Assembly (NCBI GenBank): GCA_046295655.1
Contig: JBKBMT010000046.1
Location: 1 to 22,727, forward strand
DNA from: JBKBMT01 sp046295655
GTDB lineage: Bacteria; Pseudomonadota; Alphaproteobacteria; Rhodobacterales; Rhodobacteraceae
Reading direction: 5' to 3'
DNA length: 22,727 nucleotides
The position numbers were made by a program, and so were the translations under genes. The stretch's first letter is position 1. Each line of letters opens with the position of its first letter. Shown in pieces: positions 5,619 through 13,277 of this stretch. Under the pieces are notes generated by a model that was not told the origin of the DNA, ran no database searches, and saw only the letters and a program-made list of their open reading frames with translations.

Positions 5619-7955
5619 ATGTCCGGCCCCGATACCCTGTCACTTTCCGCCCGCGCCATGGCCGCACGCCCTGCGCCCTGGTTCGACGGGCTGAACCCGG
5701 CGCAGCGGCAGGCGGTCGAGGCGACCGAGGGACCGGTGCTGATGCTCGCCGGCGCCGGAACCGGCAAGACCCGCGCCCTGACTGCGCGTATCGCGCAGAT
5801 CCTGCATCTGGGCCTTGCCCGTCCGGGCGAGATCCTGGCCGTCACCTTCACCAACAAGGCCGCCCGCGAGATGAAGGACCGAGTGGGCCGGCTGCTGGGC
5901 GAGGCGGTGGAGGGGATGCCCTGGATGGGCACGTTCCATTCCATCGGCGTGAAGATCCTGCGCCGTCACGCCGAACTGGTGGAGCTGAAGTCGAACTTCA
6001 CCATCCTCGACACCGACGACCAGCTCCGGCTGATGAAGCAGGTCATCGCCGCTGCAAATATCGACGAAAAGCGCTGGCCGGCCCGGGCTCTGGCCGCGCT
6101 CATCGACACATGGAAGAACCGGGCCTGGACGCCCGACAGGGTGCCCTCGCCCGAGGCGGCCCATTTCAACAATCGCGGCACAGAACTCTATGCCGCCTAT
6201 CAGGACCGGCTGCGGACGCTGAACGCCGTCGATTTCGGGGATCTGCTGCTGCACTGCCTGACGATCTTTCAGGCCCATCCCGACGTTCTGGGGCAGTATC
6301 AGCGCCGGTTCCGCTATATCCTCGTCGACGAATACCAGGATACCAACGTCGCCCAGTATCTCTGGCTGCGGCTGCTGGCCCAGGGCCACCGGAACATCTG
6401 CTGCGTCGGCGACGACGACCAGTCGATCTATGGCTGGCGCGGCGCCGAGGTCGGCAACATCCTTCGGTTCGAGAAGGATTTTCCTGGCGCCAGGGTGATC
6501 CGGCTGGAACAGAACTACCGCTCGACGCCGCATATCCTTGCCGCGGCGTCGGCACTGATCGCCGCAAACGCCGGCCGGCTCGGAAAGACGCTCTGGACCG
6601 ATGCGACGGACGGGCTGCGGGTGCGGCTGATCGGCCACTGGGACGGCGAGGAGGAGGCGCGCTGGATCGGCGAGGAGATCGAGGCGCTGGAACGCGGCAG
6701 CCGTGGCCTGGATCCGGTGCCACCCGACGGGATGGCAATCCTCGTGCGCGCGGCCCATCAGATGCGCGCCTTCGAGGATCGTTTCCTGACCATCGGCCTG
6801 CCCTACCGGGTGATCGGCGGGCCGCGGTTCTACGAGCGGCAGGAGATCCGGGATGCGATGGCCTATTTCCGTCTCGCCGTCAGTCCCGAGGACGATCTGG
6901 CTTTCGAGCGGGTGATGAACACGCCCAAGCGCGGGCTCGGCGACAAGGCCCGTCAGGACATCGGGCGCAGGGCGCGCGAGCTTGGTCTGTCGCTTGTCGA
7001 GGGCGCGCGGGCGCTTGTGGCAGAGGGCGGGATCGGGGGCAAGGGCGCCGCCGCGCTGCGCAGCCTCTGCGACCAGATCGCACGCTGGCACGGGCTGACC
7101 CTGCGCCCGGAGCACGATCACATTGAGCTGGCCGAGACGATCCTCGACGAATCCGGCTACACCGCGATGTGGCAGAACGACAAGACGCCCGAGGCGCCGG
7201 GGCGGCTCGAGAACCTGAAGGAACTTGTGAAGGCGTTGGAATCCTTCGATAACCTTCAGGGGTTTCTCGAACATGTCGCGCTGATCATGGACAATGAGAC
7301 CGACGAGGGCGCGCCGAAGGTCTCGATCATGACGCTGCATGCGGCCAAGGGTCTGGAATTTCCCGTGGTCTTCCTTCCGGGCTGGGAGGACGGTCTCTTT
7401 CCCAGCCAGCGCAGCATGGACGAGACCGGGCTCAAGGGGCTGGAGGAGGAGCGGCGCCTGGCCTATGTGGGCATCACCCGGGCGGAACGGCTGTGCACGA
7501 TCAGCTTTGCCGCCAACCGCCGGGTCTATGGCCAGTGGCAAAGCCAGCTTCCCAGCCGGTTCATCGACGAACTTCCTGCCGATCATGTCGAGGTGCTGAC
7601 ACCCCCCGGCCTCTATGGCGGCGGCTTCGGGGCCGCGGCGCCTGCGGCGGGGATCGAGGCGCGTGCGGCGGCGGCCAACGTCTACAATTCGCCGGGCTGG
7701 CAGCGGATGCAGATCCGGGCCGCGTCCCGTCCGGTCCATGCCCCGCGCGAGGCACGCGGCGTCGTCATCGACCTGGCCGCCGAGCCCGCGCACGAACGCG
7801 GCGACCGGGTGTTCCACCAGAAGTTCGGCTACGGCACCGTGGCCGCCTGCGAGGGCGACAAGGTCACGGTCCGGTTCGACAAGGCGGGCGAGAAGCATGT
7901 GCTGGGCAGCTATCTGGTCGCTGCAGACCGGGCTGCGGGCGATGTGCCCTTCTGA
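5619..7955 (+). CDS. uvrD: UvrD/PcrA-type superfamily 1A DNA helicase
   Basis: A 778-residue 3'-5' DNA helicase of the UvrD/PcrA/Rep group, acting in nucleotide excision and mismatch repair and in clearing proteins and stalled RNA polymerase from DNA. All core motifs are in order: Q motif LNPAQRQAV (25-33), Walker A AGAGTGKT (44-51), DEYQD (237-241), QSIYGWRG (268-275), LEQNYRST, HAAKGLEFPVVFLPG (from 574) and LAYVGITRAERL (from 614). The end, GDRVFHQKFGYGTV, matches the Tudor-like C-terminal domain of UvrD/PcrA that contacts RNA polymerase. The ATG at 5619 has no ribosome binding site; a TATACT box ends seven bases before it. An internal ATG at 5658 is the alternative. uvrD versus pcrA naming cannot be settled here. 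Confidence 0.95.
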   Translation: MSGPDTLSLSARAMAARPAPWFDGLNPAQRQAVEATEGPVLMLAGAGTGKTRALTARIAQILHLGLARPGEILAVTFTNKAAREMKDRVGRLLGEAVEGMPWMGTFHSIGVKILRRHAELVELKSNFTILDTDDQLRLMKQVIAAANIDEKRWPARALAALIDTWKNRAWTPDRVPSPEAAHFNNRGTELYAAYQDRLRTLNAVDFGDLLLHCLTIFQAHPDVLGQYQRRFRYILVDEYQDTNVAQYLWLRLLAQGHRNICCVGDDDQSIYGWRGAEVGNILRFEKDFPGARVIRLEQNYRSTPHILAAASALIAANAGRLGKTLWTDATDGLRVRLIGHWDGEEEARWIGEEIEALERGSRGLDPVPPDGMAILVRAAHQMRAFEDRFLTIGLPYRVIGGPRFYERQEIRDAMAYFRLAVSPEDDLAFERVMNTPKRGLGDKARQDIGRRARELGLSLVEGARALVAEGGIGGKGAAALRSLCDQIARWHGLTLRPEHDHIELAETILDESGYTAMWQNDKTPEAPGRLENLKELVKALESFDNLQGFLEHVALIMDNETDEGAPKVSIMTLHAAKGLEFPVVFLPGWEDGLFPSQRSMDETGLKGLEEERRLAYVGITRAERLCTISFAANRRVYGQWQSQLPSRFIDELPADHVEVLTPPGLYGGGFGAAAPAAGIEARAAAANVYNSPGWQRMQIRAASRPVHAPREARGVVIDLAAEPAHERGDRVFHQKFGYGTVAACEGDKVTVRFDKAGEKHVLGSYLVAADRAAGDVPF

Positions 7956-7963
7956 GCGCCGCG

Positions 7964-7992
7964 TTGCGCCCCGTCGCGCCAGCGCCTAATCT
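7964..7992 (+). promoter_or_regulatory. Putative sigma-70 promoter of the XRE-cupin gene
   Basis: TTGCGC (7964-7969), 17-base spacer, TAATCT (7987-7992). It predicts a start near 7999, only 6 to 16 bases before the candidate start codons GTG 8006 and ATG 8015, so the leader would be very short. Confidence 0.4.
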
Positions 7993-8014
7993 GCCGGCCC
8001 GGGCGGTGACGATC

Positions 8015-8605
8015 ATGCAGGACGCGACGCAGGATTTCGATGTGGGCGGCCGGCTCCGGCAGCTGCGGCAGGGCGCAGGCCTGTCGCAGCGCGCGCTGGC
8101 CGAGGCCTCGGGCGTCCCCCATGGCCAGATCTCGATGATCGAGACCAACCGCTCCTCGCCGTCGGTTGCCTCGCTGCGGCGCATCCTCGGCGGGCTCGGG
8201 GTGACGCTGTCGGAGTTCTTCGAACCCGACCGGGGCGAGGAGGATGCCGTGTTCTTCCGCGCCGGCGACCTGCGCGACCTGACGTCCCGCCTGCGCGGGC
8301 AGGGACGCGACGGCGCGGGCCGCATCACCCTTCGCCAGGTCGGCGAGGCCCGGGCGATGAACCTCCAGATCCTGTTCGAACGATACGAACCGGGCGCCGA
8401 CACCGGCCCGGAGATGCTGGAACACCCTTCGACCGAGGGCGGCGTGGTGATATCTGGCCGGGTCGAAGTCACCGTAGGCGAACGTGTCGCGACGCTCGGC
8501 CCCGGCGACGCCTATCTGTTCCGCTCCACCGAACCGCACCGTTTCCGCAACCCCGGGCCGGACGAGGCGGTGATTGTCTCGGCCTGCACGCCCCCGTATC
8601 TGTGA
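8015..8605 (+). CDS. PuuR-like XRE-family transcriptional regulator with cupin domain
   Basis: The 196-residue protein has an XRE helix-turn-helix at about 13-67 (LRQLRQGAGLSQRALAEASG, then QISMIE and SPSVASLRRIL) and a cupin_2 sensor barrel at about 118-192 (FERYEPGADTG, GGVVISGRVEVTV, LGPGDAYLF, PHRFRNPG). This layout, with SLSEFF-like and SACTPPYL segments, resembles E. coli PuuR, a repressor of polyamine breakdown; the ligand here is unknown. ATG 8015 is used; an in-frame GTG at 8006 is an alternative. The next gene, an aminotransferase, starts four bases after this stop, so the regulator and enzyme are very likely one unit, and the ligand may be a substrate or product of that enzyme (inference). 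Confidence 0.9.
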   Translation: MQDATQDFDVGGRLRQLRQGAGLSQRALAEASGVPHGQISMIETNRSSPSVASLRRILGGLGVTLSEFFEPDRGEEDAVFFRAGDLRDLTSRLRGQGRDGAGRITLRQVGEARAMNLQILFERYEPGADTGPEMLEHPSTEGGVVISGRVEVTVGERVATLGPGDAYLFRSTEPHRFRNPGPDEAVIVSACTPPYL

Positions 8606-8609
8606 TCCG

Positions 8610-9728
8610 ATGACCGGTCCGCGCTTCACCCCTCTGGTCGCCGCCTTGCCCGCCACAGTGCCATTCACGGGCCCCGAGGCGCTTGAACGGCGCAGCGGCA
8701 CGCCGTTCCGGGCCCGGATCGGCGCGAACGAAAGCCGCTTCGGCCCGTCCCCCCGCGCGGTCGAGGCCATGGCCCGGGCAGCGTCCGAGGCCTGGATGTA
8801 CGGCGACCCGGAGGTGCACGATCTTCGGGCGGCGCTGGCCGCGCATCACGGGGTCGAACCCGCCAGTCTCATTGTCGGCGAGGGGATCGACGGTCTGCTC
8901 GGCTATCTGGTGCGGATGCTGGTCGCGCCGGGCGATCCCGTCGTTACGTCCGACGGTGCCTATCCGACCTTCAACTTTCATGTTGCCGGCCACGGGGGAA
9001 CGCTGCACCGGGTTCCCTATGCCGGCGATCACGAGGATACCGAGGCGCTCGTCCTCAAGGCGCGCGAGACGGGCGCGAAGCTCGTGTATCTGGCCAATCC
9101 GGACAATCCCATGGGGTCGTGGCATCCGGCCGAGACCATCGTCCGGACGATCGAGGCATTGCCCGCGGGCACGCTCCTGCTTCTCGACGAGGCCTATGCC
9201 GATCTTGCCCCGCCCGGAACCGTGCCATGGATCGACCCGGAGGATCCGCGCGTGATCCGCCTGCGCACGTTCTCGAAGGGCTACGGTTTGGCCGGGTTGC
9301 GCGTCGGCTACGCGATCGGTGCGCCGGGGCTCATCGCGGCCTTCGACAAGGTGCGCAACCATTTCGGTGTCGGGCGGGTGGCCCAGGCAGGCGCACTTGC
9401 TGCGCTGGCCGATCAGGACTGGCTGCGCAGGGTGCAGACCCGCGTGGCCGAGGGGCGCGATCGCCTTGGTTCCATCGCCCGGGCAAACGGCCTCTTGGCC
9501 CTGCCGTCGGCGACGAATTTCGTGACCATGGACTGCGGCGCCGACGGACGGCTGGCCCGCGCCGTCGTCGCGGCGCTCGGATCGCGGGGCGTGTTCGTGC
9601 GTATGCCCTTCGTCCCGCCGCACGACCGCTGCATCCGCGTCACCGTCGGCACCGAGGAGGATCTGGCACATCTGGCCGCAGCGCTGCCCGACGCCCTGGC
9701 AGAAGCCCGCACGCTCACGACGGCTTGA
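8610..9728 (+). CDS. PLP-dependent class I/II aminotransferase, HisC-like
   Basis: A 372-residue fold-type I aminotransferase. Visible features: YPTFNFH cofactor-stacking region, ANPDNPMGS (Asn near 163) and LLDEAYADL (Asp near 194) that bind pyridoxal phosphate, the Schiff-base lysine K223 in TFSKGYGLAGLRVGY, and RIRVTVG-type Arg near the C-terminus (CIRVTVG) for the substrate carboxylate. It resembles histidinol-phosphate aminotransferases, but no histidine biosynthesis genes are nearby and many HisC-like enzymes act on other amino acids. ATG 8610 lies four bases after the regulator stop; an in-frame start at 8574 would overlap the regulator. The substrate is unknown. Pairing with a PuuR-like regulator hints at catabolism of an amine or amino acid rather than histidine synthesis. 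Confidence 0.88.
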   Translation: MTGPRFTPLVAALPATVPFTGPEALERRSGTPFRARIGANESRFGPSPRAVEAMARAASEAWMYGDPEVHDLRAALAAHHGVEPASLIVGEGIDGLLGYLVRMLVAPGDPVVTSDGAYPTFNFHVAGHGGTLHRVPYAGDHEDTEALVLKARETGAKLVYLANPDNPMGSWHPAETIVRTIEALPAGTLLLLDEAYADLAPPGTVPWIDPEDPRVIRLRTFSKGYGLAGLRVGYAIGAPGLIAAFDKVRNHFGVGRVAQAGALAALADQDWLRRVQTRVAEGRDRLGSIARANGLLALPSATNFVTMDCGADGRLARAVVAALGSRGVFVRMPFVPPHDRCIRVTVGTEEDLAHLAAALPDALAEARTLTTA

Positions 9729-9729
9729 C

Positions 9730-9760
9730 TTGCCCTCCTGCGGCTGGAAGCCTGCAGCTT
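9730..9760 (+). promoter_or_regulatory. Possible MerR/CueR-type metal-responsive promoter before the DUF305 gene
   Basis: TTGCCC (9730-9735) is followed by an imperfect dyad GCCCTCC-N7-GGAAGCC (9732-9752) and, after a 19-base spacer, a weak CAGCTT. The 7-7-7 geometry and the CTGGAAG arm resemble CueR promoters (ACCTTCC-N7-GGAAGGT with a 19-base spacer). The arms pair at only five of seven positions and the -10 is poor. Confidence 0.25.
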
Positions 9761-9787
9761 GACGTTCCACAACCGCAGGAGGAGCCA

Positions 9788-10165
9788 ATGATGCGGATTG
9801 CCCCGGCGCTTGCCGCGATGGTGATGCTTGCCGCGCCGGCTGTCGCCCAGACCACGCATGCCGGCCACGGCGCCCATGCGGCCCATGGCGAGCAAGCCGC
9901 CGATCCCGACACCGCCGCGTCGGAGGCCTATCGCGCCGCGAACGACCGGATGCACGCGGCGATGGATGTGGAATTCACTGGCGATGCGGATGTCGATTTC
10001 ATTCGCGGCATGATCCCGCATCACGAAGGCGCGGTGGAAATGGCCCGGATCGTCTTGCAGTACGGCAGCGACCCGGAGGTGCGGAAACTTGCCGAGGAGG
10101 TGATCGCCGCGCAGGAAGCCGAGATCGCCTGGATGCGCGACTGGCTGGAGCGCAACGGGCACTGA
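9788..10165 (+). CDS. Secreted His-rich DUF305 protein, likely copper-binding type
   Basis: A 125-residue exported protein. Residues 1-20 form a signal peptide (MMRIAPALAAMVMLAAPAVA, cleavage before Q21). A histidine-rich linker follows (24-34, four His as HxxHxxHxxH). The DUF305 helical domain covers about 67-122, with the family signature DFIRGMIPHHEGAVEMARIV, H78-H79 and two paired helices rich in Glu. DUF305 proteins are ferritin-like four-helix or half-bundle proteins; cyanobacterial CopM of this family binds periplasmic copper, so metal binding is likely but not shown here. AGGAGG at 9777-9782 is a strong ribosome binding site; ATG 9788 or 9791 could both serve. It ends six bases before the convergent aminotransferase gene. 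Confidence 0.88.
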   Translation: MMRIAPALAAMVMLAAPAVAQTTHAGHGAHAAHGEQAADPDTAASEAYRAANDRMHAAMDVEFTGDADVDFIRGMIPHHEGAVEMARIVLQYGSDPEVRKLAEEVIAAQEAEIAWMRDWLERNGH

Positions 10166-10171
10166 GCCCGC

Positions 10172-11386
10172 TCAGCCGGCCGCCGCCAGCGCCGCAGCCG
10201 CGGCGGCCGTCCCGCCCGCGCCGTGCGGGATACCCAGCGCCCGCATGCCCGCCTCCATCACCGCCAGCGTGCCCAGCACCATGTGGGCATTGACGTGGCC
10301 CATGTGTCCGAGCCGCAGGAATCCGTGCCAGGCCGGATCACCGGGCGGCGCCATGCCAAGTCCGATCCCCAGGGTGACACCTGCTTCGGTCTCGCACCAC
10401 GCCCGCAGCTGCGTGGCGTAAGGGGCCGCGATGCGGGCCGCGGTGACAGCCCGGGACCGGGCCTGCGGATCGCCGATGTTCAGTTCGATCGTGCCAGCGC
10501 CCGCGTCCTGTCCCCAGGCATCGAACGCCGCCCAGACCGCGCCTGCCAGCGCCCGGTGCCGCGCCCAGGCGTGTTCCAGCCCTTCCTCGCGCACCAGCAT
10601 GGCCAGAGCCTCGCGCAGGCCGAACAGGTGGTGGGTCGGTGCCGTGCCCGCAAAGTGCATCCAGAATTCGTCGGCCGCGATTCGCGGGCGCCAATCCCAG
10701 TAGGGCGTCCTCAGGTCGCTGTCGGCGGCGCAGACTGTCGCGGCACGCTCCGAGATCCAGACGAAGCCGAGGCCGGGCGGCACCATGAGGCCCTTTTGGC
10801 TCGCCGCGACCGCGACATCGACACCCCAGGCATCCATCTCGAACCGGTCGCAGCCCATCGAGGCGATACAGTCCACGGCCAGCAGCGCCGGATGTCCGAC
10901 CGCGTCAATGGCGGCCCGCACCGCCGCAATGTCGTTCAGAACCGAAGTCGAGGTGTCCACATGGGTCAGGAGGACGACCCGGATGCGCCGGTCCGGATCG
11001 GCCCGCAGCGCATGCTCGACCCGGCCCGGATCGACCGCCCCGCGACGGCCGAAATCCAGCGTCTCGACCTCGACCCCCAGCGCCGTCACCGAAGCCGCCC
11101 AGCCTTCGCCGAACCGGCCCGTGACCAGCGCAAGCGCCCGATCGCCCCGACGGAAAAGGTTGACGTTGGCCGCCTCCCACGCGCCGTGCCCGTTGCAGAT
11201 GTAGATGGCGACGTGATGCCGGGTCCGGGCCACCGCGCGCAGGTCGTCCAGAAGCGCCGGCATCGCCTCGACCAGCGGTCCGGCATAGATGTTGGGCGCC
11301 GCCCGGTGCATGGCGCGCAACACCCGGTCCGGAACCACGGAAGGGCCGGGAATGGCCAGAAGCTGGCGGCCCTGGGCAAGGCTCAT
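10172..11386 (-). CDS. Class V aminotransferase, serine/alanine-glyoxylate type
   Basis: A 404-residue PLP enzyme of the alanine-glyoxylate/serine-glyoxylate aminotransferase branch of class V. Seen: IPGPSVVPDRVL at the N-terminus, the ICNGHGAWEAA cofactor-phosphate region (66-73), THVDTSTS (141-148), cofactor Asp D172 in VDCIASMG, and the Schiff-base lysine K198 in ASQKGLMVPPGLG. Such enzymes use serine or alanine with glyoxylate in photorespiration-like, serine-cycle or purine breakdown pathways; which one applies is not clear. The ATG at 11386 has GGAGGAG just upstream; a longer in-frame start at 11413 lacks this. The C-terminus is an unusual Ala/Gly-rich tail (about 390-404) whose DNA forms a strong hairpin. 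It is divergent from the ABC exporter and convergent with the DUF305 gene. Confidence 0.9.
   Translation of the reverse strand: MSLAQGRQLLAIPGPSVVPDRVLRAMHRAAPNIYAGPLVEAMPALLDDLRAVARTRHHVAIYICNGHGAWEAANVNLFRRGDRALALVTGRFGEGWAASVTALGVEVETLDFGRRGAVDPGRVEHALRADPDRRIRVVLLTHVDTSTSVLNDIAAVRAAIDAVGHPALLAVDCIASMGCDRFEMDAWGVDVAVAASQKGLMVPPGLGFVWISERAATVCAADSDLRTPYWDWRPRIAADEFWMHFAGTAPTHHLFGLREALAMLVREEGLEHAWARHRALAGAVWAAFDAWGQDAGAGTIELNIGDPQARSRAVTAARIAAPYATQLRAWCETEAGVTLGIGLGMAPPGDPAWHGFLRLGHMGHVNAHMVLGTLAVMEAGMRALGIPHGAGGTAAAAAALAAAG
10177..10209. terminator. Symmetric GC hairpin at the convergent gene ends
   Basis: CGGCCGCCGC (10177-10186) and GCGGCGGCCG (10200-10209) form a perfect 10-base-pair stem with a 13-base loop. 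It lies inside the last codons of the minus-strand aminotransferase and just past the DUF305 stop. There is no U-tract, so any termination would need Rho or pausing; it could serve both strands. Confidence 0.35.
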
Positions 11387-11450
11387 GATCGTCTCCTCCA
11401 CGTCGCGGGCCATCGCTAGACCCGGCCCCGGGCAAGGTCAATGGCGCCGC

Positions 11451-11479
11451 TTGCCAGCCCGCCGGCACCGCGCTAAGCC
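11451..11479 (+). promoter_or_regulatory. Putative promoter giving a leaderless ABC exporter message
   Basis: TTGCCA (11451-11456), spacer exactly 17, TAAGCC (11474-11479), then six bases and the ATG at 11486. Transcription would start at the start codon. There is no ribosome binding site upstream of this ATG. Confidence 0.35.
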
Positions 11480-11485
11480 GCCGGC

Positions 11486-13234
11486 ATGGCTGCGCCATCC
11501 GCCCCGCCGCGCCCGCTGTTCACCCGGCTCTGGCGCGACTATCTGCGCCCGCACCGGGCGGCCATGGCCGTGGCCTTCGTCCTCATGGTGATCGAGGGTG
11601 CCACGCTGGGCGCGCTCAGCTACATGCTCGAGCCGCTGTTCGACCGGGTCTTCGTCGGCGGCGATGCCGATGCGATCTGGTGGGTCGGCGGCGCGATACT
11701 TGCGCTGTTTGCGATCCGGGCAGCGACCTCGGTGGTGTCGAAGACGCTGCTGACCTCGATCTCGCTGCGTTCCTCGACCGCGATGCAGTCGGATCTGCTT
11801 CGCCATCTGCTGACGCTCGAGACCGCGTTCTTCCAGCGCAACCCGCCCGGTGCACTGATCGAGCGCGTGCAGGGCGACACGCTGGCGGTGCAGGGGATCT
11901 GGCAGACCATCATCATGGGCCTCGGCCGTGACGTGATCGCGCTGTTCACGCTGTTTGCCGTGGCGATCGCGATCGACTGGCGCTGGACGCTGGCGGCGCT
12001 GATCGGCGCACCGGTCCTGATCCTGCCAACGCTTGCCGTCCAGCGCTACATCCGCCGGAAGACCGCTGCCGTCCGCGTGCAGGCCGGCGAACGGGCGACC
12101 CGGCTCGACGAGGTTTTCCACGGCATCGCCACCGTCAAGCTGAACCGGATGGAGCAGTATCATGCGCGGCGCTTCGACCGTGTGGTGGACAAGATCGTGC
12201 GCGGCGAGACCCGGATGGCGATGGGGCGTGCCCTTGTCCCGGCGCTGATCGACCTGGTGACCGGGATCGGCTTCTTCGCGGTGCTGATCTACGGCGGGCG
12301 CGAGATCGTCGCGGGGGAACGCACGGTCGGCGAGTTCATGGCCTTCTTCACTGCCATGGCGCTGGCGTTCCAGCCGCTGCGCCGGCTGGGCGCGCTGGCC
12401 GGAACCTGGCAGGTGGCGGCCGCAAGCCTCGAACGGATCTATGCCTTTCTTGACCTCCGCCCGGCCGTGGCGCCGCCGGCGCGTCCGGCCGGACTGCCCG
12501 ATGCGGCGCGCCTCGACATCGTGTTCGACGATGTGGTTCTGGTCTATGGCGATCATCCGGCGCTGCGGGGGCTGTCGTTCGAGGCACCGGCCGGTGCGCG
12601 GACGGCCATCGTCGGGCCGTCCGGCGCGGGCAAGAGCACGGTGTTCAACCTGCTGACCCGGCTGGTCGATCCGCAGTCCGGACGGGTCGCGCTGGGCGGG
12701 GTCGATATCGCGACCTTGGATCCGGCAACGCTGCGCGACATGATCGCCGTGGTGTCGCAGGACGCATGGCTGTTCGACGAGACGCTGCGCGAGAACATCA
12801 CCTTGGGCCGGGATACGGTGGACGAAGCCCAGCTGCGGGCGGTGCTGGACGCGGCGAATGCCAGCGAGTTCGTCGCGCGACTGCCGCTCGGGCTGGAGAC
12901 GCCTGCGGGGCCACGCGGGTCGAACCTGTCGGGCGGGCAGCGGCAGCGGATCGCGATTGCGCGAGCGCTGCTGCGCGATGCGCCGATCCTGCTCATGGAC
13001 GAGGCAACATCGGCGCTCGATTCCGCCTCCGAAAGGCTTGTCGGCGAGGCGCTCGACCGGCTGGCCGCGGGCAGGACCACGCTGGTGATCGCGCACCGCC
13101 TGTCGACCGTGCAGGACGCCGACCGCATTGTCGTGATGCAGGACGGCAGGGCGGTCGATCAGGGCCGCCACGCCGAGCTTCTGGCGCGGGGCGGGCTCTA
13201 CGCGGATCTGGTCCGCGCGCAGTTCCAGGGCTGA
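11486..13234 (+). CDS. MsbA-like ABC exporter (fused membrane and ATPase domains)
   Basis: A 582-residue half-transporter expected to work as a homodimer in the inner membrane, moving lipids, lipid-linked sugars or drugs outward. The type-1 exporter membrane domain covers about 25-310 with six hydrophobic spans and the ETAFFQRNPPGALIERVQGD coupling segment. The ATPase domain has Walker A GPSGAGKST (377-385), Q-loop VVSQDAWLF, signature LSGGQRQRIA (481-490), Walker B ending D505-E506 with SALD, and switch H537. Both catalytic residues are intact. It resembles MsbA-like lipid A exporters, but several paralogues are usual in this group, so I give no symbol. The ygfZ gene follows 43 bases later. 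The start has no ribosome binding site but a promoter six bases upstream. Confidence 0.92.
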   Translation: MAAPSAPPRPLFTRLWRDYLRPHRAAMAVAFVLMVIEGATLGALSYMLEPLFDRVFVGGDADAIWWVGGAILALFAIRAATSVVSKTLLTSISLRSSTAMQSDLLRHLLTLETAFFQRNPPGALIERVQGDTLAVQGIWQTIIMGLGRDVIALFTLFAVAIAIDWRWTLAALIGAPVLILPTLAVQRYIRRKTAAVRVQAGERATRLDEVFHGIATVKLNRMEQYHARRFDRVVDKIVRGETRMAMGRALVPALIDLVTGIGFFAVLIYGGREIVAGERTVGEFMAFFTAMALAFQPLRRLGALAGTWQVAAASLERIYAFLDLRPAVAPPARPAGLPDAARLDIVFDDVVLVYGDHPALRGLSFEAPAGARTAIVGPSGAGKSTVFNLLTRLVDPQSGRVALGGVDIATLDPATLRDMIAVVSQDAWLFDETLRENITLGRDTVDEAQLRAVLDAANASEFVARLPLGLETPAGPRGSNLSGGQRQRIAIARALLRDAPILLMDEATSALDSASERLVGEALDRLAAGRTTLVIAHRLSTVQDADRIVVMQDGRAVDQGRHAELLARGGLYADLVRAQFQG

Positions 13235-13239
13235 CGGGC

Positions 13240-13268
13240 TTTTCTCCGGCGCCCCGGCCGACCATATT
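13240..13268 (+). promoter_or_regulatory. Possible promoter of ygfZ with very short or no leader
   Basis: CATATT at 13263-13268 with TTTTCT 17 bases upstream. The arrangement and the flanking GGGCTTTTCT resemble the uvrD promoter (GGGCTTTCCT...TATACT). The predicted start is about two bases before ATG 13278. Confidence 0.3.
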
Positions 13269-13277
13269 CCCCGCATC

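Noticed and set aside
5640..7898. A 752-codon open frame on the minus strand opposite uvrD
   Set aside because: Antisense shadow; all helicase motifs are in the plus-strand frame and the shadow protein has biased composition and no family resemblance.
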